Shown here: piece by piece, positions 9,246-17,678 of the stretch
Position numbering within the stretch: position 1 is the first letter of the stretch
Layout: every line of letters begins with the position of its first letter
From: Phenylobacterium sp. NIBR 498073
GTDB lineage: Bacteria > Pseudomonadota > Alphaproteobacteria > Caulobacterales > Caulobacteraceae
Direction: 5' to 3'
DNA: 64,000 bases
Assembly (NCBI RefSeq): GCF_027286305.1
Contig: NZ_CP114599.1
Span: 992,001 to 1,056,000 of the forward strand
Made by a program: the position numbers and the translations under genes
Notes under the pieces: generated by a model
What the model was told of the DNA's origin: nothing
What the model saw: only the letters and a program-made list of their open reading frames with translations
Database searches by the model: none

Positions 9246-9256
9246 CCTGCAATGAT

Positions 9257-9388
9257 GTCATCCCGGTTTCGCCGAAGGCGAAGACCGGGACCCATTGCCG
9301 CCTGACGTCGGAGGGCGGGCGCGGCCGAGCCGCATCCTGGTCGATCCGGTGTTCATGGGTCCCGGTCTTGCTTCGCAAACCGGGATGA
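9257..9388. repeat. Dispersed palindromic repeat, copy 1
   Basis: An intergenic element of about 132 bp bounded by TCATCCCGGTTT (9258-9269) and its exact reverse complement (9377-9388). Each end folds into its own hairpin (TCCCGGT..ACCGGGA at 9261-9290 and again at 9360-9385). The middle holds a conserved stretch, ATCCGGTGTTCATGGG. Copies 2 and 3 are at 58515-58648 and 62819-62953. It has no ORF and looks like a REP/BIME or non-autonomous element. Confidence 0.85.
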
Positions 9389-9484
9389 AAGCCTTGCTTT
9401 GAACTGGCGTATGACGTCGGGTCATAGTTTCCATCGCAGCCGCCCGGCGCCATCCTCCCGGCCATAAAATTCGGGAGGATTTCG

Positions 9485-10462
9485 ATGAGCCTGCATACTC
9501 CGCTTTGCGACCTCTTGGGTGTGAAGCACCCGATCATGCTGGCCGGGATGGGCGGCGTCTCCTACGCCGAGCTGGCGGCCGCGGTGTCGAACGCCGGCGG
9601 CTATGGCGTGCTGGGCATGGCCGGCCGCAACCCGGATTTCATCCGCGAGGAGATGCGCAAGGTCAAAAGCCTGACTGACAAGCCGTTCGGCGTCGACCTG
9701 CTGGCCGCCAGCCCCGAGAGCCTGACGGCCTCGGTGGAGATCATCATCGAGGAGGGCGCCTCGTCGTTCGTGGCGGGCCTCGGCGTGCCGATGCCGATCA
9801 TGGAAAAGCTCAAGAAGGCCGGCCTCAAGGTCATGGTCGTCTGCGGGGCGGTGAAGCATGCGGTGAAGGCCGAGCAGGCCGGCTGCGACGCGGTGATCTG
9901 CCAGGGCGGCGAGGGCGGCGGGCATACGGGTCTGGTCGGCACCATGCCGCTGGTGGCCCAGGCGGTCGAAGCGGTGAATATCCCGGTGGTGGCGGCCGGC
10001 GGCCTCTATGACGGGCGCGGCCTGGCTGCGGCCCTGACCCTGGGCGCCACCGGCGTCTGGATGGGCACCCGGTTCATCGCCTCGCAGGAAGCCCATGCCG
10101 GCGACCTTTACCGCCAGGCGATCCTGGAGGCGGCCGACGAGGACACTGTTCGCACCCGCTCGTACTCGGGCAAGCCGATGCGCGTGAAGAAGAACCCCTA
10201 TGTCGAGGAATGGGAGACCCGTCCGCAGGACATCCAGCCGTTCCCGATGCAGGCGATGCTCTCGACCCGCGAGGGCGTGATGGGCGGCATCGGCGGCCAG
10301 ATCGAGGGGCTGGACCCCGACCGTTCGTGCTTCGCCATGGGCCAGTCGGCCGGCGGGGTGCACGAGGTGCTGCCGGCGGCGACGATCGTCGCCAACCTGA
10401 TCAAGGAAGCTGAGGCGGCCATCGACCGGACCGCGAAGCTGCGCGCCGGCGTGCCGGCCTAA
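9485..10462 (+). CDS. Nitronate monooxygenase-family flavin oxidoreductase
   Basis: A 325-residue TIM-barrel FMN enzyme of the nitronate monooxygenase/2-nitropropane dioxygenase family. Diagnostic segments are the N-terminal HPIMLAGMGG, the FMN-phosphate motif QGGEGGGHTG (140-149), AGGLYDG (171-177) and MGTRF. The family oxidises nitronates to carbonyl compounds. FabK-type enoyl-ACP reductases share the fold, but that role is less likely here given the class I-like motifs. The ATG is preceded by GGGAGGATTTCG. It is followed by a strong hairpin and converges on wrbA. Confidence 0.87.
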   Translation: MSLHTPLCDLLGVKHPIMLAGMGGVSYAELAAAVSNAGGYGVLGMAGRNPDFIREEMRKVKSLTDKPFGVDLLAASPESLTASVEIIIEEGASSFVAGLGVPMPIMEKLKKAGLKVMVVCGAVKHAVKAEQAGCDAVICQGGEGGGHTGLVGTMPLVAQAVEAVNIPVVAAGGLYDGRGLAAALTLGATGVWMGTRFIASQEAHAGDLYRQAILEAADEDTVRTRSYSGKPMRVKKNPYVEEWETRPQDIQPFPMQAMLSTREGVMGGIGGQIEGLDPDRSCFAMGQSAGGVHEVLPAATIVANLIKEAEAAIDRTAKLRAGVPA

Positions 10463-10509
10463 ACGCCAAAGAGCCCGCCCCCGGGGCTGGCGGGGACGGG
10501 CTCGGCGTT
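10462..10509. terminator. Hairpin terminator between convergent genes
   Basis: GAGCCCG (10471-10477) pairs with CGGGCTC (10497-10503), extended outward by AACGCC (10462-10467) with GGCGTT (10504-10509). It begins at the stop codon of the nitronate monooxygenase gene and lies 42 nt from the wrbA stop. It lacks a long T-run and may serve both genes. Confidence 0.6.
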
Positions 10510-10551
10510 GCGGCGGAAGGGGTGTGCGGCCTTCCGCCGGCGTCCCGGACG

Positions 10552-11151
10552 TTACGCTGCGACCTTGGCCGCAATCTGGGCCAGGTGGCGGCCTTGGAAG
10601 CGCGCGCCGTCCAGTTCGTTGGCGCTGGGCTGGCGCGAGCCGTCCCCCGCGGTGATGGTCGAGGCGCCGTAGGGGCTGCCGCCGGTGATCTCGTCCAGCT
10701 TCATCTGGCCGGCCCAGGCGTAGGGCAGGCCGACGATCACCATGCCGTGGTGCAGCAGCTGGGTGATGGTCGAGATAATGGTCGTCTCTTGGCCGCCGTG
10801 CTGGGTGGCGGTCGAGGTGAAGACGCCGCCGACCTTGCCGACCAGGGCGCCCTTGGCCCACAGGCCGCCGGTCAGATCCCAGAACGCGGCCATCTGCGAG
10901 GCCATGCGGCCGTAGCGGGTGCCGACCCCGACGATGATCGCGTCGTAGTTCGCCAGGTCGTCGACCGTGGCGATCGGCGCTTCCTGGTCGAGCTTGTAGC
11001 CGAACGTCTTGGCGAGCTCCGCCGGGACGGTCTCGGGGACGCGCTTGATGTCGACGGTCGCGCCGGCCTCGCGGGCGCCTTCGGCGACCGCCTTGGCCAT
11101 GGTTTCGATATGGCCGTAGGTCGAGTGATAGAGCACGAGGACTTTGGTCAT
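10552..11151 (-). CDS. wrbA: NAD(P)H:quinone oxidoreductase WrbA
   Basis: A 199-residue flavodoxin-fold protein with the FMN phosphate loop [11 protein letters not shown] (9-19), [22 protein letters not shown] and the family block [14 protein letters not shown]. Length and motifs match WrbA type IV quinone reductases, which reduce quinones by two electrons and so avoid semiquinone radicals. It lies 71 nt downstream of the pirin gene on the same strand, and a LysR regulator is divergent from that pair. WrbA, pirin and LysR together suggest a quinone or electrophile response unit, by inference from context. Confidence 0.93.
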   Translation of the reverse strand: MTKVLVLYHSTYGHIETMAKAVAEGAREAGATVDIKRVPETVPAELAKTFGYKLDQEAPIATVDDLANYDAIIVGVGTRYGRMASQMAAFWDLTGGLWAKGALVGKVGGVFTSTATQHGGQETTIISTITQLLHHGMVIVGLPYAWAGQMKLDEITGGSPYGASTITAGDGSRQPSANELDGARFQGRHLAQIAAKVAA

Positions 11152-11222
11152 CGGGGGTTCCTGGCTTTCGAAGGGGAGAGAAGGGGCGGCCCGGACGGGG
11201 GAGCGTCCGGACCGCTTTTGCG

Positions 11223-11921
11223 TCAGGCGGCGTCGACGAGGACGAGTTCAGCGTCCTCCAGGGCCGTGACGCGGATGGTCGCTTCGTCGCGGATGGCCAC
11301 GCCGTCGCGGGCGTTGGCCTTGACGCCGTTGACTTCGATCACGCCGGTGGCCGGCACGAGGTAGGCGTAGCGGCCTTCGCCGAGCTGATATTCGGCGGTT
11401 TCGCCGGCCTTCAGCGTGGCGCCGGCGACCCGGCCGTCGGCACGGATCGGCAGGACGTCTTTATCGCCTTCGACGCCGCTGGCCAGGGTCACGAACTTCC
11501 CGGCGCGGTCGCCCTTGGGGAAGGGCTTGGCGCCCCAGGAGGGTTCGCCGCCGGCCTTGGTCGGCAGGATCCAGATCTGGAACAGCGTCGTGTCTTCGTT
11601 CTCGACGTTGTACTCGGCGTGGCGGATGCCCGAGCCGGCGCTCATCACCTGTACGTCGCCCGCCTCGGTCCGGCCCTGGTTGCCCAGGCTGTCCTGGTGG
11701 GTGATCGCGCCCGAGCGGACATAGGTGATGATCTCCATGTTCGCGTGCGGGTGCGGCGGGAAGCCGGAATTCGGGGCGATCTTGTCGTCGTTCCAAACGC
11801 GCAGGGCGCCCCAGCTCATCCGCTTGGGATCGTGGTAGTCGGCGAACGAGAAGTGATGCTTGGCGTCGAGCCAGCCGTGGTTGGCGCCGCCGAGGGTGTT
11901 GAAGGGCCGAATGTCGATCAT
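11223..11921 (-). CDS. Pirin-family cupin (YhhW-like)
   Basis: A 232-residue bicupin. The N-terminal cupin keeps all four metal ligands at His57 and His59 (HPHANMEI), His101 and Glu103 (GIRHAEYN), the same positions as I recall for E. coli YhhW. YhhW-type pirins have quercetin 2,3-dioxygenase activity in vitro, but their physiological role is unclear. The C-terminal cupin ends LVLVDAA. It is the first gene of a pirin-wrbA unit, divergent from lysR across 112 nt, and is probably controlled by that regulator. Confidence 0.9.
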   Translation of the reverse strand: MIDIRPFNTLGGANHGWLDAKHHFSFADYHDPKRMSWGALRVWNDDKIAPNSGFPPHPHANMEIITYVRSGAITHQDSLGNQGRTEAGDVQVMSAGSGIRHAEYNVENEDTTLFQIWILPTKAGGEPSWGAKPFPKGDRAGKFVTLASGVEGDKDVLPIRADGRVAGATLKAGETAEYQLGEGRYAYLVPATGVIEVNGVKANARDGVAIRDEATIRVTALEDAELVLVDAA

Positions 11922-11999
11922 CTTCGTAACTCCGGGGGACGGGTTTGCTTGGGCCGTCCGTTCGAGAAAAAGGTAGCGATCCCCGGGATTTTAGAAATA

Positions 12000-12023
12000 G
12001 AAACGATGGAAGCAGATTGTTTC
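12000..12023. promoter_or_regulatory. Candidate LysR operator between pirin and lysR
   Basis: GAAAC (12000-12004) and GTTTC (12019-12023) form an interrupted dyad, nearly extended to TAGAAAC/GTTTCCA, in the AT-rich part of the 112-nt divergent region. It ends 10 nt before the lysR ATG, which suits autorepression. This is a visual prediction only. Confidence 0.35.
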
Positions 12024-12033
12024 CAAAAATGGC

Positions 12034-12951
12034 ATGTCAAAGCTCCCTGACTTCGAAGCCTGGGCGATCTTCGCCCGCGTCGCCGAGACCGGCTCGTTCG
12101 CCCGTGCGGCCGAAGAGCTCGAGCTCTCCAAGGCCACCGTCTCCAAGGCTGTCTCCCGCCTGGAAGCGCGTCTGGGCGCCAGCCTGTTCCATCGCACCTC
12201 CCGGCGGCTGTCGCTGACCGAGAGCGGCCGCAACGCCCTGGAGCGCGCCAACCGCATCCTGGCCGAGGGCGAGGCGGTGGAGGCCGAGACCGCGGCGCAG
12301 TCGGTGATCCCGCGCGGGGTGGTGCGGCTGGCCGCGCCGGTGTCGTTCGGCCTGCTGCACATGGCCGACATCCTTCCCGACTTCCTGGCCCGCTATCCGG
12401 AGGTGACGCTCGACGTGAACCTGGCCGACCACCAGGTCGACCTGGTGGCCGAGGGCTATGACCTGGCCGTCCGCATCGCCCGGCTGCAGGACTCCTCGCT
12501 GCTGGCCCGCCGGATCTGCGACATGCGGGTGCTGCTGGTCGGGGCGCCGCACTATTTCGAGGCGTTCGGCAAGCCGCAGCACCCGCGCGACCTGGCCCAG
12601 CATCGCTGCTTCACCTACGCCAACGTCGAGACGCCGGACCTGTGGCGGTTCACCAACGCCGCCGGCGAGGAGCAGAGCGTGACGGTGACCGGGCCGATGC
12701 GGGTCAACAGCTCCGAGAGCCTGAGCGCCTCGCTGCGGGCCGGGCTGGGGGTGGCGCTGCAGCCGGAGTTCATCTGCTGGCGAGACCTGAAGGAGGGGAC
12801 GCTGGAGACGGCGATGTGCGACTGGCGCCCCCCCAACCCGGCGCTGCACATCGTCAGCCCGCCGGGGCGGCTGCGGCCGGTGCGGGTCAAGGTGCTGATG
12901 GACTTCCTGGCCGAGCGGTTGGCCGCCGCGCCGTGGCAGACGGGGCTTTAG
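12034..12951 (+). CDS. LysR-family transcriptional regulator
   Basis: A 305-residue LTTR. The N-terminal winged helix-turn-helix (residues about 8-65, FARVAETGSFARAAEELELSKATVSKAVSRLE) is followed by a linker helix and a periplasmic-binding-like effector domain starting near residue 90. This subgroup (CrgA/AaeR-like, with DLAVRIARL and RVNSSESL) commonly sits opposite pirin or quinone-reductase genes and responds to electrophiles or quinones. The direct target is inferred from divergence with pirin-wrbA. Its TAG stop overlaps the TAA stop of the convergent YbjN gene within four bases. Confidence 0.9.
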   Translation: MSKLPDFEAWAIFARVAETGSFARAAEELELSKATVSKAVSRLEARLGASLFHRTSRRLSLTESGRNALERANRILAEGEAVEAETAAQSVIPRGVVRLAAPVSFGLLHMADILPDFLARYPEVTLDVNLADHQVDLVAEGYDLAVRIARLQDSSLLARRICDMRVLLVGAPHYFEAFGKPQHPRDLAQHRCFTYANVETPDLWRFTNAAGEEQSVTVTGPMRVNSSESLSASLRAGLGVALQPEFICWRDLKEGTLETAMCDWRPPNPALHIVSPPGRLRPVRVKVLMDFLAERLAAAPWQTGL

Positions 12952-13469
12952 GCGCCGGGGAGGAAGGCCTGCGGCTCGCGGTTGAAGCGACCAAAGGTGG
13001 AAAGGCAGCCCTGCCAGACGCCGAGGTGCTGCTTCATCTCGGCGGCGTTGGTGCGGGCGGTGACCATGGCGCCGTACATGACGTTGGCGCGGCCATCGTC
13101 GGTCAGGTAGCCGCGGCAGGCGACCTGGCTGCGGTTGAAGACGTTGATCTGCGCCAGGTTGGCGCCGCGCCGGTCGAAGGCGGTGGAGAAGGCGACCATG
13201 CCGCAGGCCTTGCCGCCGGCGTCGCAGTCGACGAACTGGGCCCCGAACCGGCCGCCGGGGGTGGCGATGTCGAGCACCACCACGCCGTCGTTGGCGCCGA
13301 GGACGGTCGCCTTGGCGTCCATCGAGGCCAGCAGTCCGATCAGGGCGGCCGGATCGCGGGCGTCGAACGCGGCCGGCTTGGCCGCGGCCTTCGGGGCCGG
13401 CTTGGCCGGTTCGGCGGCGAACGCCGGGGCGGCGCAGCCGAGGGCGATGAGGACGGCGAGGGCGCGCAT
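12948..13469 (-). CDS. YbjN-domain secreted protein
   Basis: A 173-residue protein with a signal peptide (cleavage after AFAA, about residue 19) and a Pro/Ala/Lys-rich linker (residues 20-35). The domain that follows resembles YbjN (PF10722 type), with LASMDAKATVLGANDGVVVLDIATPGGRFGAQFVDCD followed by C..CGMVAFST. YbjN has a type III secretion chaperone-like fold, and its role in alphaproteobacterial envelopes is not established. Four cysteines in the mature domain (the CDAGGKAC pair, CRG and GCLS) could form disulfides. It converges on lysR with overlapping stop codons. Confidence 0.78.
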   Translation of the reverse strand: MRALAVLIALGCAAPAFAAEPAKPAPKAAAKPAAFDARDPAALIGLLASMDAKATVLGANDGVVVLDIATPGGRFGAQFVDCDAGGKACGMVAFSTAFDRRGANLAQINVFNRSQVACRGYLTDDGRANVMYGAMVTARTNAAEMKQHLGVWQGCLSTFGRFNREPQAFLPGA

Positions 13470-13556
13470 GCGGTCGTGGCTCCAGCGTGGAGCAGGAGGG
13501 CTAGCGTTTCCGGGCCGTGGGTGACAAGCCGCGGCCGGGGGATTTAAGTGCGGCCC

Positions 13557-13988
13557 ATGCGCCGCGTCCTGCCCATCGTCGCCGCCCTGCTGCTGGCTCC
13601 GGTTCCGAGCCTGGCGCAGGAACGCTCGCCCGAAATGGCCCAGACTCTGGCCGAGCTAAGCCGGGTGCTGGGCGAAAGCCACGCGCTGCGCCAGGCCTGC
13701 GAGGGGAGCGGCGACCAGTACTGGCGCGCGCGGATGAACCGGCTGGCGGAGACCGAGGCCGGGGATCCGGAGCTGGAGGCCCGGCTGAAGGACAGTTTCA
13801 ACGCCGGCTTCGCCGAGGGCCGGCGGCTCTATCGCGGCTGCGACGACGATACGCGGCGCGCGCAGGGACTGACGGCCGCGCGCGGACGCGAGCTGGCGAC
13901 GACGCTGTCGCGCGCCCAGTACCGCAGCGGCGTCATCCAGCCGGCGCCGCAAGAGGAGGGCGTGACGGCGGAGCCTGCACCGCGTTAG
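13557..13988 (+). CDS. TIGR02301-family periplasmic protein
   Basis: A 143-residue protein with a signal peptide (MRRVLPIVAALLLAPVPSLAQ). The mature region has SHALRQACEG, YWRARMNRLAE and FNAGFAEGRRLYRGCDDDTRRA, the pattern I associate with TIGR02301, an alphaproteobacterial family of unknown function. Two conserved cysteines (in QACEG and RGCDD) probably pair. The ATG at 13557 is preferred over the GTG at 13548 because it begins the signal peptide with the usual basic residues. It lies 29 nt before the SPFH gene and is probably co-transcribed with it. Confidence 0.72.
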   Translation: MRRVLPIVAALLLAPVPSLAQERSPEMAQTLAELSRVLGESHALRQACEGSGDQYWRARMNRLAETEAGDPELEARLKDSFNAGFAEGRRLYRGCDDDTRRAQGLTAARGRELATTLSRAQYRSGVIQPAPQEEGVTAEPAPR

Positions 13989-14017
13989 TGTGGCCTCCGT
14001 TTCTCGGGGAGGTTGTC

Positions 14018-14989
14018 ATGGAACTGACTGCTGTCGTCGTCCTGCTGATCCTGGCCTTGGTGATCTTGTTCGGGGCCATCAAGATCGTGCCGCAGGGCCG
14101 CGAGTTCACGGTGGAGCGGTTCGGCCGCTACACCCGCACCCTCTCGCCCGGAATCAGCTTTCTGACCCCGTTCGTCGAAGGGATCGGGCGCAAGGTGAAC
14201 ATGATGGAGCAGGTGCTCGACGTGCCGCGCCAGGAAGTGATCACCAAGGACAACGCCGTGGTCCAGGTCGACGGCATCGTGTTCATCCAGGTGATGGACG
14301 CCGCGGCGGCGGCCTATCGCGTCGACAACCTCAACTACGCCATCGCTCAGCTGGCGATGACCAACCTGCGCACGGTGGTCGGCTCGATGGAGCTGGACGA
14401 GGTGCTGTCGCAGCGCGACCAGATCAACAGCCGGCTGCTGCACGTGATCGACTCGGCCACCGGCCCCTGGGGCGTGAAGGTCGCGCGGATCGAGATCAAG
14501 GATCTGCAGCCGCCGCCGGACATCACCAGCGCCATGGCCCGGCAGATGAAGGCCGAGCGCGAACGCCGCGCGGTGATCACCGAGGCCGACGGCGAGAAGG
14601 CCGCGGCGATCGCGCGGGCCGAAGGCGCCAAGCAGGCCGCGATCCTGGAAGCCGAGGGCCGCCGCGAAGCGGCTTATCGCGACGCTGAGGCGCGCGAACG
14701 CGAGGCCGAGGCCGAGGCCAAGGCGACGGCCATGGTGTCGGAGGCGATCGCCCGCGGCGACGTCAACGCCATCAACTACTTCGTCGCCCAGAAGTACGTC
14801 GAAGCCTTCGGCCGCCTGGCCGACAGCCCGCAGCAGAAGACGGTGATCGTGCCGGCCGAGATGGGCGCCCTGGTCGGCTCGCTGGCCGGGGTCGGCGAGC
14901 TGGTGAAGACCATCCGCACCGATGATCCGCCGCAGCGCCCGGTTCCGCCGCGCGCCGCACGCGGCGCAGTCCCGCCGACCGGAGCCTGA
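14018..14989 (+). CDS. SPFH/Band 7 membrane protein (paraslipin, QmcA-like)
   Basis: A 323-residue protein with an N-terminal membrane helix (residues 1-22), a Band 7 domain (about 20-190: IVPQGREFTVERFGRYTRTLSPG, MMEQVLDVPRQEVITKDNA), then a long charged helix rich in Ala/Glu/Arg (190-245) that would oligomerise. It matches paraslipins such as QmcA, which form large rings in the inner membrane and scaffold proteases. It starts at an ATG 6 nt after GGGGAGG. The NfeD gene follows after 4 nt. SPFH-NfeD pairing is a standard arrangement, with NfeD acting as membrane partner. Confidence 0.92.
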   Translation: MELTAVVVLLILALVILFGAIKIVPQGREFTVERFGRYTRTLSPGISFLTPFVEGIGRKVNMMEQVLDVPRQEVITKDNAVVQVDGIVFIQVMDAAAAAYRVDNLNYAIAQLAMTNLRTVVGSMELDEVLSQRDQINSRLLHVIDSATGPWGVKVARIEIKDLQPPPDITSAMARQMKAERERRAVITEADGEKAAAIARAEGAKQAAILEAEGRREAAYRDAEAREREAEAEAKATAMVSEAIARGDVNAINYFVAQKYVEAFGRLADSPQQKTVIVPAEMGALVGSLAGVGELVKTIRTDDPPQRPVPPRAARGAVPPTGA

Positions 14990-14993
14990 CCCG

Positions 14994-15452
14994 ATGAGCC
15001 CGCTGGCCGAGTTCTATGTCGCCCACGGCTTCTGGCTGTGGGCCGCGATCGGGGCCGCGGTGCTGGCGGTCGAGATCGCGTTCGGCTCGGGCTGGCTGCT
15101 GTGGCCTGCCGCCTGCGCCGCCGTGGTCGCGGTGGTCAGCCTGTTCACCCGCAACGCGGTGGTCGAGATCGGCCTGTTCGCGGTGTTGACCATCGTCACC
15201 ACCCTGGCCGCCCGACGGTTCTGGCCGCGCGAGCGGGCCCCGGCCACGGACATCAACGACAATGTCGCGCGGCTGGTCGGGCACCAGGGGCGGGTCTCGG
15301 CCACCTTCGTGCACGGCGCGGGCCGGGTGCTGATCGACGGCAAGGAATGGGCGGCCGAATCCGAGGACGGCGCGCCGCTGGAGCTCGAGGCGATCGTCGA
15401 GGTCACCGGCCTCAGCGGCGGCTCTCGGCTCCGGGTGCGGGCCCAGCGCTGA
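14994..15452 (+). CDS. NfeD-family protein
   Basis: A 152-residue short NfeD protein. There are three hydrophobic helices (about residues 10-75) with GAAVLAVEIAFGSGWLLWPA, then a C-terminal OB-fold segment (LVGHQGRVSATFVHGAGRVLIDGKEW..V.GLSGGSRLRV). The length fits the YbbK/NfeD1b class that lacks the ClpP-like protease domain. It starts 4 nt after the SPFH stop, so translation is probably coupled. Its last 41 nt overlap the 3' end of the convergent marR gene, an unusual antisense overlap. Confidence 0.9.
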   Translation: MSPLAEFYVAHGFWLWAAIGAAVLAVEIAFGSGWLLWPAACAAVVAVVSLFTRNAVVEIGLFAVLTIVTTLAARRFWPRERAPATDINDNVARLVGHQGRVSATFVHGAGRVLIDGKEWAAESEDGAPLELEAIVEVTGLSGGSRLRVRAQR

Positions 15453-15891
15453 CCTCCTCGAGGAAGCGGCGCAGGTTGCGCAGGAACGGCAAGGCCTGAC
15501 GGAACTCGGCGTCGGTGAAGCCCTCGCGCAGCAGTTCCATCTTCCACTTCATGGCCTTGATGACGGCGGCGTGCTGCTCGAGCCCGGCGCGGGTCAGGCG
15601 CACCCGCTTCTTGCGCCCGTCGGCGACGTCGCCCAGCACGCTGACGAACCCGAGCTCGCCCATCTTCTGCAGGATGTTGGTCAGGGCGGCTTTTGACAGC
15701 AGCATCACGCGGGCCAGCTCGGCCGGGGTCTGGCCGTCGCCGTTGCGGATGAAGTGCTGCAGAAGTTCGAAATGCGCGAAGGTCATGCCGGAGGGCAGGT
15801 GATGCTGCACCGACTGGCGGATCAGGTGCTCGATGACGCCGATCTCGCCGAACACGGCGACGTCGGGACGATCCTGCAGGGTCGGGGCCAT
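15412..15891 (-). CDS. MarR-family transcriptional regulator
   Basis: A 159-residue winged-helix protein. The segment LARVMLLSKAALTNILQKMGELGFVSVLGDVADGRKKRVRLT carries the recognition helix and the DxRxK/R wing typical of MarR. Two 14-bp palindromes in its upstream region (15908-15944) fit autorepression. The 3' end overlaps nfeD by 41 nt in the convergent direction. Its ligand is unknown, and no efflux or catabolic gene adjoins it, so the targets may be itself or distant genes. Confidence 0.9.
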   Translation of the reverse strand: MAPTLQDRPDVAVFGEIGVIEHLIRQSVQHHLPSGMTFAHFELLQHFIRNGDGQTPAELARVMLLSKAALTNILQKMGELGFVSVLGDVADGRKKRVRLTRAGLEQHAAVIKAMKWKMELLREGFTDAEFRQALPFLRNLRRFLEEVSAGPAPGAESRR

Positions 15892-15907
15892 GGTTCGGCC
15901 TCCTGTT

Positions 15908-15944
15908 GTTCAAGCCCGAACATGGTTGTCGTTCGGGCCCGAAC
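15908..15944. promoter_or_regulatory. Two 14-bp palindromes, candidate MarR operators
   Basis: GTTCAAGCCCGAAC at 15908-15921 is a near-palindrome, and GTTCGGGCCCGAAC at 15931-15944 is a perfect palindrome. Their centres are 23 bp apart, about two helical turns. They lie 17 nt upstream of marR and end just before the rnhA stop, so they can only serve marR's promoter. Confidence 0.65.
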
Positions 15945-15946
15945 GG

Positions 15947-16390
15947 TCAAGCCTTGCGCGCGTCCGTCAGACCCTTGCGGGCGAGCGCGTCGGCCCGCTC
16001 GTTCAGCTCGTGGCCGGCGTGGCCCTTGACCCAGTTCCAGCTGACGTCGTGGCGGGCGCGGGCCGCATCGAGCCGCCGCCAGAGGTCGTCGTTCTTGACC
16101 GGCTTGTTGTCGGCGGTCTTCCAGCCGCGGCGCTTCCAGCCGTGGATCCACTCCGAGATGCCCTTCATCACGTACTGGCTGTCGGTGTGAAGCTCGACCT
16201 TACAGGGCTTCTTGAGGGCTTCCAGCGCCTGGATGGCGGCCATCAGCTCCATGCGGTTATTGGTGGTGCCCGGCTCGCCGCCGCTGATCTCCTTGAGGTG
16301 GGTTCCGGAGATCATCACCGCGCCCCAGCCGCCGGGGCCGGGATTTCCCGAGCACGCGCCGTCGGAATAGATGACGACCGCAGGCGTCAC
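15947..16390 (-). CDS. rnhA: Ribonuclease HI
   Basis: A 147-residue RNase HI that cleaves the RNA strand of RNA/DNA hybrids. The catalytic carboxylates are Asp10 ([17 protein letters not shown]), the Glu in NNRMELMAA, the Asp in HTDSQYV and the Asp in NERADALAR, with the conserved VKGHAGH loop. The start is a GTG overlapping the TGA of thrB (GTGA), giving translational coupling. With this start the first Asp falls at residue 10, as in E. coli. The thrB-rnhA arrangement is common in alphaproteobacteria. Confidence 0.95.
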   Translation of the reverse strand: MTPAVVIYSDGACSGNPGPGGWGAVMISGTHLKEISGGEPGTTNNRMELMAAIQALEALKKPCKVELHTDSQYVMKGISEWIHGWKRRGWKTADNKPVKNDDLWRRLDAARARHDVSWNWVKGHAGHELNERADALARKGLTDARKA

Positions 16391-17355
16391 GAAACCTCGC
16401 CCAGCAGGACGAGGTCGGGGGCCGAGCGGTGGACGGCCAGCTTGCGCTCGTATTCCAGCGGGTCCTTGGGACGCACCAGGGCTCCGGCCGGGGTGGCGTC
16501 CCAGTCGTGCAGCCGGGTCAGGAAGAAGCGCATGGCCGCGCCGTGGGCCAGGGCCGGCAGGGCGGCGCGCTCGGCCGGGCTCAAGGGGCGGTGGGCCTCG
16601 TAGCCGGCCAGCAGGGCGCGGGCGCTGGTGATGTTGAAGCTGCCGTCGGCCTCGAAGCACCAGGCGTTCAGCGCCACGGCGATGTCGTAGGCCAGGAAGT
16701 CGTTGCAAGCGAAATAGAAGTCGATGGTCCCGGCGAACTTGCCGCCCGGATGGAAGAAGACGTTGTCCGGGAAGTAGTCGGCGTGGATCACGCCGCTGGG
16801 CAGGTCCTGGGGCCAGGCCGCGGCGAGGCGCTGCAGGTCGCCGTCGATGACCGCGGCGAGACCCGGCTTCAGCGCATCGGCCTGGGCCTTGAGGCCCTCG
16901 AACATCGGCGCCCAGGCCTCTTGGCCGAGGTCGTTGGGCCGGGTCATGGAAAAGCCGTCGGCGGCCAGATGCAGGCGGGCGAGGCCCTCGCCGGCCTCGC
17001 GGCAGTGGGCGGCGGTCGGGCGGCGCACCGACAGGCCCGGCAGGAACGAGAAGATGGCGCAGGGCTTGCCGCGCACGCGCTTCAGCGCCTCGCCGGCCTT
17101 GTCGATCATCGGGGTGGCCGACGGGTAGCCGTGCTGGGCCAGCCAGCGGGTGAGGCCGAGGAAGTACGGCAGCTCGTCCTCGCGCACCCGCTTTTCGTAG
17201 ACGGTCAGGATGAACTGGCCGGCCTCGGTCTCGAGCAGGAAGTTCGAGTTCTCGACCCCTTCGGCGATGCCCTTGAACGCCAGCGGCGCCCCGAGGTCGA
17301 AGTCGGAGAGGAGCGCGTTCAGCTCCTCGTCGGAGATGTCGGTATAGACGGCCAT
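16387..17355 (-). CDS. thrB: Homoserine kinase (type II, ThrB)
   Basis: A 322-residue aminoglycoside-phosphotransferase-fold kinase that phosphorylates homoserine in threonine synthesis. It opens [22 protein letters not shown], the signature start of alphaproteobacterial ThrB. The catalytic loop is HADYFPDN, followed by the metal-binding DFYFACNDF. The fold is unrelated to GHMP-type E. coli ThrB. It overlaps rnhA downstream by 4 nt. Upstream it faces the toxin-antitoxin pair across 95 nt. Confidence 0.92.
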   Translation of the reverse strand: MAVYTDISDEELNALLSDFDLGAPLAFKGIAEGVENSNFLLETEAGQFILTVYEKRVREDELPYFLGLTRWLAQHGYPSATPMIDKAGEALKRVRGKPCAIFSFLPGLSVRRPTAAHCREAGEGLARLHLAADGFSMTRPNDLGQEAWAPMFEGLKAQADALKPGLAAVIDGDLQRLAAAWPQDLPSGVIHADYFPDNVFFHPGGKFAGTIDFYFACNDFLAYDIAVALNAWCFEADGSFNITSARALLAGYEAHRPLSPAERAALPALAHGAAMRFFLTRLHDWDATPAGALVRPKDPLEYERKLAVHRSAPDLVLLGEVS

Positions 17356-17404
17356 GGTGGCGCCGGGATGCGTGAGCGCGGGCGGCCGGTCAAGTCGACT
17401 TGAG

Positions 17405-17423
17405 GTATTACATACGTTATAAC
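17405..17423. promoter_or_regulatory. Candidate autoregulatory operator of the toxin-antitoxin pair
   Basis: GTAT-TAC-ATAC (17405-17415) abuts the perfect palindrome GTTATAAC (17416-17423) in an AT-rich patch 28 nt before the antitoxin ATG. AbrB/MazE-type antitoxins usually bind such dyads over their own promoter. This is a visual prediction. Confidence 0.45.
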
Positions 17424-17450
17424 GGTCGCCGCGCTCACGCGGAGGCCGCC

Positions 17451-17678
17451 ATGATCACCCTGAAACTCACACAGATCGGAAACTCCGTTGGAGTGGTGCT
17501 CCCCCGGGAAGCGCTCCTCAAACTCGGAGTGGAAAAAGGCGACACGGTCTATTTGACCGAGGCCGCCGGCGGCGAGATGCGGCTTTCCGCTTACAGCCCG
17601 GAGGTGGCCGAGGAGGTCGCCCTCGGCGAACAATTCATGGAACAGTACCGGGATACGTTCCGGGCGCTGGCCAAGTGA
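17451..17678 (+). CDS. AbrB/MazE-type antitoxin
   Basis: A 75-residue protein whose N-terminal half, KLTQIGNSVGVVLPREALLKLGVEKGDTVYL, is the swapped-hairpin AbrB/SpoVT DNA-binding domain of MazE-type antitoxins. The C-terminal part (SPEVAEEVALGEQFMEQYRDTF) is acidic and probably wraps the toxin. The ATG lies 5 nt after GGAGG. Its TGA overlaps the GTG start of the Doc gene. The AbrB-type antitoxin with a Doc toxin, instead of Phd, is a known alternative pairing. Confidence 0.9.
   Translation: MITLKLTQIGNSVGVVLPREALLKLGVEKGDTVYLTEAAGGEMRLSAYSPEVAEEVALGEQFMEQYRDTFRALAK

Noticed and set aside
17400..17423. TTGAGG and TATAAC as a sigma-70 promoter for the antitoxin
   Set aside because: The spacing is only 12 nt, too short; the segment is better described as palindromic operator sequence.
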